A DNA stretch of 64,000 bases, from positions 3,782,001 through 3,846,000 of the forward strand of contig JAUCEF010000016.1 in the NCBI GenBank assembly GCA_033558025.1, read 5' to 3'. Under the pieces are notes generated by a model that did no database searches, was not told where the DNA came from, and saw only the letters and a program-made list of their open reading frames with translations. Shown here piece after piece: positions 42,975-52,275 of the stretch. This DNA comes from Phytophthora sp. 'mugwort'. Lineage: Eukaryota > Oomycota > Peronosporomycetes > Peronosporales > Peronosporaceae. A program made the position numbers and the translations under genes. Position 1 is the stretch's first letter, and each line of letters begins with the position of its first letter.

Positions 42975-44330
42975 ATGAGGAAGGGGAGAGCGACCCCATC
43001 GTCTTGTCTACAAAGCGACTCGAGAGCTGATCGTGGAAGAAATGTTGCGCGGACGGTTATCCTGGTTGAGGATCTGTGTGGTGAGGAAGGAGTCAAGCTT
43101 AGAATGTTCGACCCGGACTCAGAGGACTATTTTGACTCGTGGATCGAACAAGAAAAGGCGATGGGGGAGACGAAGTGGAGAGAGACGGTTTGGGGGGGGG
43201 GGGCACGAGAGGAATACACGAGTGTGGAACCGAGTGCCGAAGACGAAGAAGATTCTTCGTTGAAGCGGGGGGGGGGGGGGGGGGTAAACGCCGTCGACGA
43301 GTCGTTGAATGGAATGATGTTGGCACGGTAGGAAGGCACGAGTTCACAAGCCACGAGGGCGAACCGTTGTCGTCTGACGAAAAAAATCGATGACGTCCGA
43401 GTAGTGCGTGTGACCACGGCAGGAAAGGTACATGACGATCCCTACGACGGAACGACAAGGAAGCGGAGTAAACCGAGACGGAGTATCCCCCCTTTACTGA
43501 TTTGTTCACGGACGCCAACATGGAGGCGATGGAGCTGAGTAATCCGGAACAAGAAGCCAGTATCCTGGCTTTAGAAGAAGTTGCTGTGGAAGAAGAAGAA
43601 AATGACACGGAAATCGAGGAGCGAATTTATCCCCTCGACGAAGTCGAGCTGAGCTGAAGCAACGGATGAAAAGAATGCTGCGATGCAGCAAGAGCCGGCT
43701 CTGAAGAACATGACTCAGTTTGTCGGTTTGGAAGCGGAAGTGCTGGAACGGACACGGAGTGCATCACCCGAAGGGACGCCGTCTCCGATTAATGGCAAGA
43801 GTGGTTCCATGAGGCTCTGCGGACCACTACTGATAGCGAATTAAGACGTTACGACGTCCGTGTCCAGTCAAGTGCTCGTCTGGTGAGTGCACCTGACGTG
43901 GTGACTGATTTGAGAGTGATCCAAGTGTTCGAAGCGGGAAAAGCGGAAGTTGATTTTATTGATGACACTTTACGGATTGCGCTGAAGCCACTGACATTGA
44001 CTCGGAGAAGATGGTGAAGGAGGGGTCGTTGCTGTCTTTAAGATCGAAGATGTAGATTGTGTGGAGGTCGTGAGGGAAAACATCATATTCTCGTTAGAGA
44101 CGGATGGGGAAATCGTGGCTTCAGCTGCGGTGACTGATCCCGCTCCTAGGCGTTTCGGTAAGGAGGCCATCCGCCCGAAGTCTTTGAGGACAATCGCTCG
44201 TCAAGCGATGTTTTGGATGCTAAAGGAGAAAAAGGACGAGTACGTCGGGCATGATGTTAGCCGAAAGAGTCACACGAGGACGAAGAGGAGACCAAAGTCC
44301 CTCCGTTTCGCGCCAAACGGCCTGCAATAG
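42975..44330 (+). pseudogene. Gag-like region of the second gypsy-type element
   Basis: Fragments of an acidic polyprotein: EEEENDTEIEERIYPLDEVEL straddles 43590-43651 and matches the family A element at 1151-1180. The frame at 44061-44330 begins MEVVRENIIFSLETDGEIVA. G12 (43192-43203) and G18 (43267-43284) runs break the frame. No zinc knuckle was found. Gag is inferred from its place ahead of the protease. Confidence 0.4.
43267..43284. repeat. G18 homopolymer
   Basis: Eighteen consecutive G bases, 63 bases after another run of twelve (43192-43203). Confidence 0.92.
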
Positions 44331-45029
44331 ACTGGGAACGGCTTCTTTGTCATGATGTGGACCGTGTGGTGAAAGAACCAACCCGGATTGGACCGTACAG
44401 GGTGCAAGTGCTAAATTGGGCTGATAACTACTTTGCGGGAAATGCTATCCGAATATGGAGGGCGTTGAGCGACCGTACGTGACGAAGTTGGACTCCGGCT
44501 GCAAGCTCTCGTCGCCGACGACAGACGAAGAAGCGGTGTGTTTCGATTGTTCGACGCCGTACCAGCGCCACACCGAAGTATTGGATGAACTGAAGATCAG
44601 GGCTGAGTGCGCCGAGGATGCTTCACGTGACGTGAATGTTGTATGACCCGACCGACTTTATTCGGAACCGTCGAAGAAGGCCTATCTTGTGGAAGTAGTC
44701 ACGACCAACCTGCCCAACGGATTTAGAGTACACTACAAGGCTGAGTGGGGGGACTGTGATCCGCAATATATTATGAAACGGGGACGGCTGTGGTGTGTAC
44801 TGTGGATAGGTTTTGAAGCCCTCTCTAGGGGTACATCGACTGTCTGCCTTCTCAAGAGCTGGCCGACACTGGTGGCGGACTGAGTCTCGTCGACGGACTA
44901 GTACCGAAGCGGTTGACCCGTGCGGCCGAGCCTCTGGAATCATACGGCGGACGAGTATGGAGATCGGGGCATCGTCGGTAGATTCGGGTACGAATATGTC
45001 TACCTAAACGTCTGAGCGCGGCAGAAGCC
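44331..45029 (+). pseudogene. Gag-protease linker region
   Basis: Broken plus-strand frames (WADNYFAGNAIRIW near 44420-44460; YDPTDFIRNR near 44645-44670) leading into the protease fragment. No separate domain was recognised. Confidence 0.3.
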
Positions 45030-45123
45030 AGGCTCCATGTGCTAGTTGCTGATTGTCTTTATGTCGATGCTATCTTAGGAGTGGACGCTTTGAGTGCTTT
45101 CAAGGCCGTAATTGACGTGGAAT
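45030..45123 (+). pseudogene. Retroviral-type aspartic protease, C-terminal fragment
   Basis: ADCLYVDAILGVDALSAFKA then VIDVE, ending at TAG 45123-45125. The I-L-G-x-D-x-L segment is the conserved second signature of retropepsin-like proteases in gypsy elements. After the stop the same frame continues TIVTQGSGEVFLLGS. The catalytic D-S/T-G loop is not in a readable frame upstream. Confidence 0.65.
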
Positions 45124-45525
45124 AGCGGACGATAGTTACTCAAGGCTCTGGAGAGGTATTCCTCCTCGGGAGTCACGATACTACAATAAACATATACGGC
45201 TACTATGTCGACGGCAATCCGTCTTCCGCCTCGGGACAGGCGCTATTGACGACCCATGTGATGGAAGACGTCCTGGAGGGCGCTACGTTTCTCGTACAAT
45301 GCTCTTTAGGCTTGCCTCCTACTCGGTGTGCCGCTCGTTCTCTCAGCACGGTCGAGGACGGGGAAGCCGTCGTGGAGATATGCAAGGCGTTTACGAACGA
45401 GTTGCTGGGTTCGGAAGGGCACCGTCGTGGCTGCGGGGGCCGTGGTCCCGGACGGGGCGTGCGGCTTTAAACGGTCACTTCAAGCGGAAGAAGCGACTGG
45501 GCTGTCGGCAAAACCGTAGGAGCTA

Positions 45526-45936
45526 GTGAGGGCTGTATCGATCGCGTCGGTAACGGAAAGAGACCCGTCGACGAGAAAGTCAACACGTCGCATGACAAAA
45601 TTGACGAGCTATTGGCCTATTTCGGGATTTAAGTTGTCGGAAGAACGGAAGCGGTTGTTCCAGGCTGAGTTGCATGGCTTTCAGAGTATGTTCGTGGAGG
45701 CCTCAAAGCAACCGGGTCGGCCGGAGCTGCTGCACTTCAGGATTGGTACTGGGGACAATGTTTCGATAATGCAACAGCCACGCCGTGTCTCATTAGAAGA
45801 AGAAGAAGCCATGGGGGCGGAAATAAATCAGTACGAGGAGTTGGGACTGATCCGTCCGCCTGAGAGAGCGCCCCGTCTTGATGATCCAGAACCGGCATCC
45901 GTTTGGAGGCACAACGGTAGCTCGAAAGGAATTTAG
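45526..45936 (+). pseudogene. Gypsy reverse transcriptase, N-terminal part only
   Basis: The frame contains LHFRIGTGDNVSIMQQPRRV and EEEEAMGAEINQYEELGLIR followed by PPERAP, the lead-in to the RT fingers in Ty3/gypsy elements (proline-rich 'I-x-x-Y-x-x-L-G-L-I-R-P' box). The palm with its catalytic Asp pair is missing: sequence downstream (DTLENSWISLTKYYEG near 46000-46045) looks like a chromodomain end, implying a deletion of about 2.5-3 kb of pol. Confidence 0.75.
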
Positions 45937-46592
45937 GACGGCTGGTCTACAAGTGGATCGACCCCTTCCGCGTCTACTGGTGCGTGTTCCAGCCTGACAC
46001 TCTGGAGAACAGTTGGATCTCGCTGACTAAGTACTACGAGGGACTACAAGCGGAGTGCAAGAGGACGGTAGACCCGCTGCGCTGGACCGTAAACGTGCCG
46101 TGAACTACGGCGACTTTGCTGTGTTCGGTGAGTGCCTACATCGTGTTGTATATGTACGACGCAACCAAGTGGCTGTGGGTGATAGGCTTGGAGTACTTTT
46201 GCTGCTGTTGGCAGTGGATGGATACTTGCGAGGACGGGAGAAGTGACTGTATAGGAAGGGACCACGACGCACCGCGATGCCACGTTGGCGGTGTGTGTGG
46301 TGCGCATGGCGAGCATCGTCAGCCAGGTATGTCACTGATACGACACATCGCTGAAGAGAACGCACTGGTAAGTAGTCCGTGAGCGCTATGAGTCTGGGCT
46401 ACAGGAAAGGGAAGACATGGAACAGGAAGAGCGCCTGAGCGAGGCTTCCAGGTGTATGGAAGATGGCGGCGAGACCACAAGACCTCGGAATATTCTCGCG
46501 GGGATTCCGGCTCGGCGTCACGCCATGCGTGAATAACGCCAAGTTTGACAGGAAGTGGCTCGGCGAAGACGTCTATGATCGGTCGAGGAGGA
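45937..46592 (+). pseudogene. 3' internal region with chromodomain-like scrap
   Basis: YKWIDPFRVY and DTLENSWISLTKYYEG near 45945-46045 recall an integrase tail and chromodomain end. The rest (to the LTR) is frame-broken and unassigned. Confidence 0.35.
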
Positions 46593-47122
46593 TCTCCCGA
46601 GTAGGAACGGCGGTAGCAGTCTCGGGAACGGTCTAGTCCGTCCGCTGGTCGAAGCGACGATGCTCGATTAGATATTGGCTTTGTAGCTGTATGGTGATGA
46701 GCGCGAAGCCCTGTCGCAACCTGAGTGAGGCGACTGTAATCAGACTCCTCGTTAACGTTTTCCTCGGACTCAGACCGACGGAACCGATGCGCCAGATGTA
46801 GAGCGGGATCGAAACTGGAGGAGCGTGGTAGTCGACTGGGCGGCAAGGACAGACGGCATATATGCGGAGCTACTAAGGAGTGGCTCAAGCAAGGACAAGG
46901 AAGCGCGGATGCAAAGGAAGGTGTGTTGGTACGACCGGCGCGGGTACTGCGATTGTGAGGAAAGGGGGATACACTACCCGCCGGCCTTAAGCGAGAGATC
47001 AGGCGTGAACAAGCCTTGGCTCCAAAAGTTGATTATTTTTAGTCCAGTTTTGTTGGTTAATTTTAACACGCTACAAGCGTTCTGCTTCTATACACCTCAA
47101 GGGTCGGCCCACCAAGGGCGAC
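46593..47122 (+). repeat. LTR (3') of the second gypsy-type element
   Basis: Homologous along its length to 33093-33635 in the same orientation. The exact ends were set from where similarity starts (TCTCCCGAG) and stops (CCAAGGGCGA). Confidence 0.8.
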
Positions 47123-48563
47123 TCGTGACAAACACAGTTTGAGAAAGCCTGTTCAAAAGATCGGACATGGTTGTATTGTACGACTTGCGCGTCAAACCAT
47201 AGTTCATTTTGGTGGCCGTGGTCATCATATTAGGGACACACTTTTCCCATGCTAGATCCTGGCTTTCTTGTATCAGGTATGGCCTGTTATCTGTGGACGC
47301 ACGAAAAAAGCAGCAGGGTCGAGAAGATGCCTTCTATTCATCTCTCGAATGGATTGCGAATTTCTTCATCACGTTCACCGTGAAGTGGCTCAAGATTGCT
47401 TGTCCCAAGTAGAATATAACTGTATCGGAACGTCGTGCCGATAAATACACTCGAATGCCGAAATACTTATCACCCCTCCCCAGCCCTGCTTAGCACTCCA
47501 AAACTCCACCCACACCATGTTAAACACTTGATGCTACCAACCCGGTTTGAGCTAATGAACCCTGTGTCTTCGCTTCGGGCCGCCGCGTAAGGCTTCACTA
47601 GGGAGCGGGTCACAGTTCTCCAGTTGACTGTTGTTTTAAAAGTGTATTTTGCGACAACCTCCTCAATAATCACAGACTCCTCGTACTCTCCAAAACGAAA
47701 AAGCAAATTGTTGCAAACACAAACATTTAACGTCGTCATAACATACAACCTAAGCTAGAATGCGATTAAATTCCTCTTCACCACCGTGTTTGCGAATTGA
47801 CTGAAGAGTTGTTGTTTTGTTTCGGACTTAATTTGATGTGTTGTCCACAAATGCGTGGTAGCATTGGTTGCTATCCAACCATCGAAGGGGAGAAACGTAA
47901 CTATCGAAGGCATGCTTCATTCGCCGTACAATACACCCTCCAATACAAGTGATACCCCAACACTGATGTGGCTATTGCCGGTTATTCTATTTCGCGATCT
48001 AATGCTAGCATTGACTGACTATCAGTCAGCGCCAACGGATGCGTTTGAACAGCTCAACGCTGTGAGGGCTGAATGGTCATTCAGCTCTGATTTTAAATGC
48101 GTGCAAAGCTGAGTATGAAGCTTCAATATCGACGAACCATACCAGCCTACGCCTCAAATATTGGAGACTGCGATGGCATTAGCGCAGGAAAATAGTGATA
48201 TTTAGCACATTACGCCGGCAGTTTTTATTCTTAGCATTATTTACAAGGAGAATAGGTTTAAGCGTTTCTAATGCCTAGCTGGTGTTTCTAACCAGACAGC
48301 CAATCGATAACCTCACAGCGTAAGGCACCATCAATCACATATTGATACGTCTGAGAAGGGTTAAAGCTGCTTCAATAGACAAGGCTTACCGGTATTACTT
48401 CTCCGTTTCTAATGACTAGAGAACCTCTCACCATTGGTTGGAATCAGTTGAGGTAGGCTACATCTCTGTGACAGCGCTTCACTCACGCCTTCTTTTCCCG
48501 CTTACGTACTGTACCAAACTTTATCCCTCTCTCTCATTCAAGAATCTGCCGCGTCGAGGAAAG
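47123..48563. other. No recognisable gene
   Basis: About 1.4 kb of low-GC sequence with short ORFs (47209-47412, 47470-47748 minus, 47855-48112) and no recognised motif or repeat. Confidence 0.5.
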
Positions 48564-48668
48564 ATGGTGCTGCTGAACTGTGTCGTCGTTGAAGAAGGGC
48601 GAGAAGGGAGCGTGATCTCCATAATCATCGAGGAGTGGAAGACGTTGGCTCTCCAGAATTTTATGTGA
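48564..48668 (+). pseudogene. Possible Crinkler N-terminal remnant
   Basis: The ATG at 48564 opens a 34-codon frame starting MVLLNCVVVEEGREGSV, resembling the beginning of Crinkler (CRN) proteins (Met-Val-x-Leu-x-Cys-x-Val-Val, then Gly-Ser and a hydrophobic stretch). It then stops without the LFLAK motif. It is on the opposite strand from the CRN body at 49.1-50.8 kb, so it is not simply its missing start. Weak but suggestive. Confidence 0.3.
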
Positions 48669-48843
48669 GAAAAAAAGATTAATTAGTTAAGTTCGTTTTC
48701 ACTCTTAGGTTCGCTATCGCTTGAATTAGGTTCGGTTTTTGGTTTCCGCTGGCGAGTCCGAATCTGATCTCTATTCTTGTCGTCGTACCCCCCCCCCCAT
48801 TTTTTTTTTGATAGTCTAAGTGAGCTTCGCGTGTGCATTGATA

Positions 48844-48909
48844 CTAGCGCTTCTGCGCCTCCTTGATGCGCTCTTTGTTAGCCAGGTATTGCTCGGGAGA
48901 GTACGTCAT
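48844..48909 (-). CDS. Short basic ORF
   Basis: A 21-codon minus-strand frame (MTYSPEQYLANKERIKEAQK, one more residue, then TAG). The charged Y-x-A-N-K-E-R-I-K-E pattern resembles short coiled helices that accompany some DNA-polymerase-bearing elements. Could be a fragment of a longer gene. Confidence 0.2.
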   Translation of the reverse strand: MTYSPEQYLANKERIKEAQKR

Positions 48910-49110
48910 CTTTGTATGTTAATAACTTTATATTTGTTAGGATGAAATAACAATTCAGGATTAGAACATTATAAATGCAGAAGCCGAAGCAAAAATCAAC
49001 TGAAATAACTATACGTGGGAATAGATCGAGTGGCCTGACTTGCCAGAGCACGCGCCATGTCTAAGTCGGGACATAACGTGCTGGCGATATCATAGTATCG
49101 TTGGATGCTC

Positions 49111-50773
49111 TCACAAAATACCACCGCTTTCACCGCTCACTGTCACAGTCGGCAACACGGATCTTAGTTTTAGTCGCTTCACGGGATGTTCCGAGGTATG
49201 GAGCTCGATCTGGGCATCAATATCAGCGGATGACTTCTCCAGTATCGTCCTGATCACCTTGAAACCGTCGCTTGGATTATCGATGAACGCTCTGTGAATT
49301 AGGACCGAGTTATTTTTCTTCTCGGTTACCCAGAAGAACACCCATTTCTCGTTCAAGTCCGTAAGAAGTGTTATCAGTGGGCCAATGGCGCACAGATCAA
49401 GAGCGACCAGCTCCGATAATGCTTGAAAGTTGTTTCTGGGCTCGATTTTTTTTCTTCACTTCAATAACCATCTGTACTCCTGGCAAAAACTGTAAACTGG
49501 ATGGATCCTTCTTGGCGGTATCCCTCAGTATAAGAAGATCGGTGGATCCAGCGAATTCAATGTCGCGACCTGTCCGACCAGGAACTTTAACGTTAAGAAG
49601 GGATGACTTATTTTCCACACCAACGACACATAGCCGCTTATTCGTGAGAACGGCGCCAATGTTGCGCTCCACGTACTCGAGATACGGTTTCCGCTGCTGC
49701 TCCTCACTGAGCGTAATGTCTTGACCGGCTCAAATAATACGCGCGCAGTCGAACGGACCAACTGGCGTCCCCTCTCAAGCAGCAACGTCAACTGTGTCAA
49801 CAGCAATCACCACAATGTTCAACTCCTTATAACATACAATGTTTAGTATTTGATGTGCAGTCTTCAGTTTCTTCCCATTTACTGTTGGCACGTTTCCCAA
49901 GCGTCTCTTTATCTCATCACCGATTAGGATGTTGTCACTTTGGAGTTCACCAATGGTCATCTGCATCTTTACAATGAAGGTTTGAGGCTTAAAATTTTTA
50001 AAGCTACACCGTCTCCTAGTAAGACATCGCTCTAAATTCGAGAGTCATACAATGCTAAGGTACTGATAGTCTACCCTCTTGCTGTTGGAGATGTCGACCC
50101 GTAAACTAATAGGCTGACTCTCAGGTGACGCGATAAAGAAGCAGCTTTCTCCGTTGTCTATGAACGAAACGTTTTCGTCTTGGGATGGTCTGATAGACAA
50201 CCCCTCAAGTTTGGGGCTGTAGTTGAGGAGGACTTGCGCTGGTCGTGACACTTTCAAGTTTATACCAATATCGTAGTTTGTATACGTCCAGTTAGCCAGA
50301 ACGGAGCGAAGACTTTTCAGTCGAATTCTCACAATCTCTGAGTTGCTGGTAGTCGTTCGAGGTAGTATCTCATCGATGTACTTGGCACCTTTGTTTTCTA
50401 AACAGTTTGGTTATGCGGCAATCGTTTCCCCAGTCGGATGAGCCACTTGCGAATGAGAAAATGTGCGTTTCGTCAGCATCGCCCCGGCATGAATATCTTT
50501 GATCATTTCATCCGACGCGGAAGTTTTGTTTGCTGAACCAGCTGCACCCACCGGAACCACCACCAGCACCTCGATCGTCCCCACGGGTATTTCGCTGGGG
50601 AGTATCGTACTGATTTGGTCTGTCGGATCGTCCAGTTTCTTCTTCATGTAGAGACCGGCCGCTTCCTCGGGGACCTCGCCGTTCCGCATTCGGCGCACAA
50701 GACGATCCTTTGATGGCAGCCACGAGCCCTCCGCCGTCTTCACCAGAAAGGGCTGCAACGAGCCACTACACAC
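49111..50773 (-). pseudogene. Crinkler (CRN) effector pseudogene
   Basis: CRNs are secreted oomycete proteins that act in host nuclei. One minus-strand frame runs from 50773 to about 49450. It starts at LQPFLVKTAEGSWLP, a degenerate LxLFLAK motif; the start codon and the sequence before LFLAK are absent (a TAG precedes). IEVLVVVP, near 50583, matches the HVLVVVP junction ending the N-terminal region. The C-terminal domain has EFAGSTDLLILRD, QMVIEVKKKN and WVFFWVTEKK. In-frame stops lie at about 50411 (TAA), 50045, 49775 and 49735 (TGA), and an eight-A run near 49446-49453 shifts the frame before the last part (49111-49356). It is therefore an N-terminally truncated pseudogene. I have not tried to restore it. 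Confidence 0.88.
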
Positions 50774-50832
50774 CTAAATTAACTAATAAAAATTCAAAAA
50801 CATTTGATGGGACCATGGATATCCATTTTCTT

Positions 50833-50910
50833 GGGTCAAATTGGGTCGACACCTTTTTAGGGTCAGCTGGTGGGTCAAATTTAAGATGGGTCAAATTGGA
50901 TCAAATTTTA
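50833..50910. repeat. Three copies of GGGTCAAATT
   Basis: At 50833-50842, 50872-50881 and 50888-50897, with a fourth variant (GGATCAAATTTT) after the last. It lies between the CRN pseudogene and the DNA polymerase fragment, perhaps a repeat at an element junction. Confidence 0.7.
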
Positions 50911-50939
50911 TCAATTGTAGAGGACCAACACCCCTCCCA

Positions 50940-52275
50940 AAACAACATTCGACGGTGCCCTTCTTGGCGCCAGCATTACCAACGCTGACTACGAGCGAGT
51001 AAAGTTCGTGTGGAAGCACTATGAGATGAAGTCTATCAAAGATTTACTTATCTGGTACAATAACTTAGATGTGGTACCATTCATTAAAGCTATCGAGGCT
51101 CAGGCGTGAATTGTTTAAGCGTTTTGATCTCGACATGTTCGCTGATGGTGTCTCGCTTCCGGGCCTCTCGGAGAAAGTTATGTATCAAACTTGTTTTAGC
51201 GAGCTCCAATACCCGTTAAAGCACCTGCTAAATCTTTCAAATTCCTAGCTAAGCGTATGAGCGGCTACAAGCACCAGGGCGTAGATGCCAAGCGTGAGTT
51301 CAATATGACTCTTGGCCATTTGGATACGTTGCTAAAAAAGCAGAAATATGTATGTGGTCTATGCTGGTGTCAGCTGACTGCCGATACTGTTTCAGCCGAC
51401 CGTATCAATAACAAATTGGGACACATATTGACGGTACTATCCTCATCTCATGCGTTCAATGCAACGTCGCATGCAAGGACATGTCGGTGGATTTCGCTTT
51501 AAGAAGCTACTTGAGTTCAACTCGGACAAGCTTGTCTATTCGATTGGCAGGGAGGAGAAGGACATCTACGGCAAAATGAAGGCAAATATTGCTGGCGGAC
51601 CATCAATCATCTTTAACCGCTATGCTAAGCGCAACGAGACTAAGATTGGGGATGGTAAGCTCGTGGAAAAGATCATCGGCAACGATGCCAATGCTCTATA
51701 CCTCTGGGCTCTTAGTAATTACATGCCTTGCGGACGCCTTACCACTATTGAAGCTTATCTAAATACTGTTGAGGACATCCAGAACAACAAAATCATCAGC
51801 TTTCTTGAGTGTGATATTCGAACTCCAGATCACCTGAAAGAGTATTTTAGTGACATGGCCCCCATTTTCAAAAATACACTGATCGACTGTACTAACGAGA
51901 AGGTCATTGGTGATCATATGTTTGAATACAACGAGGCACGGGAAAAGAATAAAGCCAAGCCTGCTCGCAATCTGATTGGAAGCTACTTTGGTGAAAAGAT
52001 TCTGATCTACACTTCGCTACTCAAGTGGTATCTGTCCCATGGAATGGGAATCACTAAGACTTATAGTTTCATTAAAGCCAGCGCTTACAAGGCTTTGCTC
52101 CATTCATGAAGGCTGTATCGAGCGCACGTCGTGTCGGTGATGAGGATAAGAGTAAGGCTATGATTGTGGAGGTGATGACATTGGTTGGCAACTCGGCGTT
52201 TGGGCATGGACATGAGTAAGCACAAACAGGTCAAGTACGAATCGAATGAGGATAAGATCAAGTCGCGTATTTGAG
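50940..52275 (+). pseudogene. Family-B (protein-primed type) DNA polymerase, truncated
   Basis: The reading begins with NADYERVKFVWKHYEMKS and IWYNNLDVVPFIKAIEAQ, the segment (near Exo III) that precedes the palm in DNA_pol_B_2 enzymes. After an HNH-like insert comes the palm: motif A DANALYLWALSNYMPCG (Asp near 51684), RNLIGSYFGEKILIYT, and motif B KAMIVEVMTLVGNSAFG near 52155-52205. Motif C (DTD) is absent because the sequence is cut off near 52275 by the next element. Such polymerases come from Maverick/Polinton-like elements, linear plasmids or related viruses; the exact source is not clear. Stops and frameshifts (51108, about 51430, about 51490, 52108) make it inactive. Confidence 0.8.
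51257..51480 (+). pseudogene. HNH/zinc-finger-like module within the DNA polymerase
   Basis: The frame from 51257 reads MSGYKHQGVDAKREFNMTLG, then KQKYVCGLCWCQLTADT and SADRINNKLGHI. A 2-base (AT) duplication changes the frame; the next frame gives GTILISCVQCNVACKDM. Two Cys-X2-Cys pairs about 35 residues apart around D-R-I-N-N resemble an HNH or endonuclease VII-type zinc fold. It sits between the exonuclease-proximal part and motif A, as an in-line insert rather than a separate gene. Confidence 0.6.

Larger units (their letters stand above)
42678..47122 (+). mobile_element. Gypsy-type LTR retrotransposon, degenerate and internally deleted
   Basis: Gag-like sequence (about 42975-44330), an aspartic protease fragment (45030-45123), an RT N-terminal fragment (45526-45936), a chromodomain-like scrap and one LTR (46593-47122) occur in order on the plus strand. 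The catalytic RT, RNase H and integrase are missing, so there is an internal deletion. A related LTR stands alone at 33093-33635. The 5' LTR was not found; the pogo element at 40374-42675 interrupts the left side. Confidence 0.75.

Noticed and set aside
43099..43608. 169-codon minus-strand ORF rich in Ser and Pro
   Set aside because: Its composition comes from G runs and purine-rich gag-like sequence on the plus strand.
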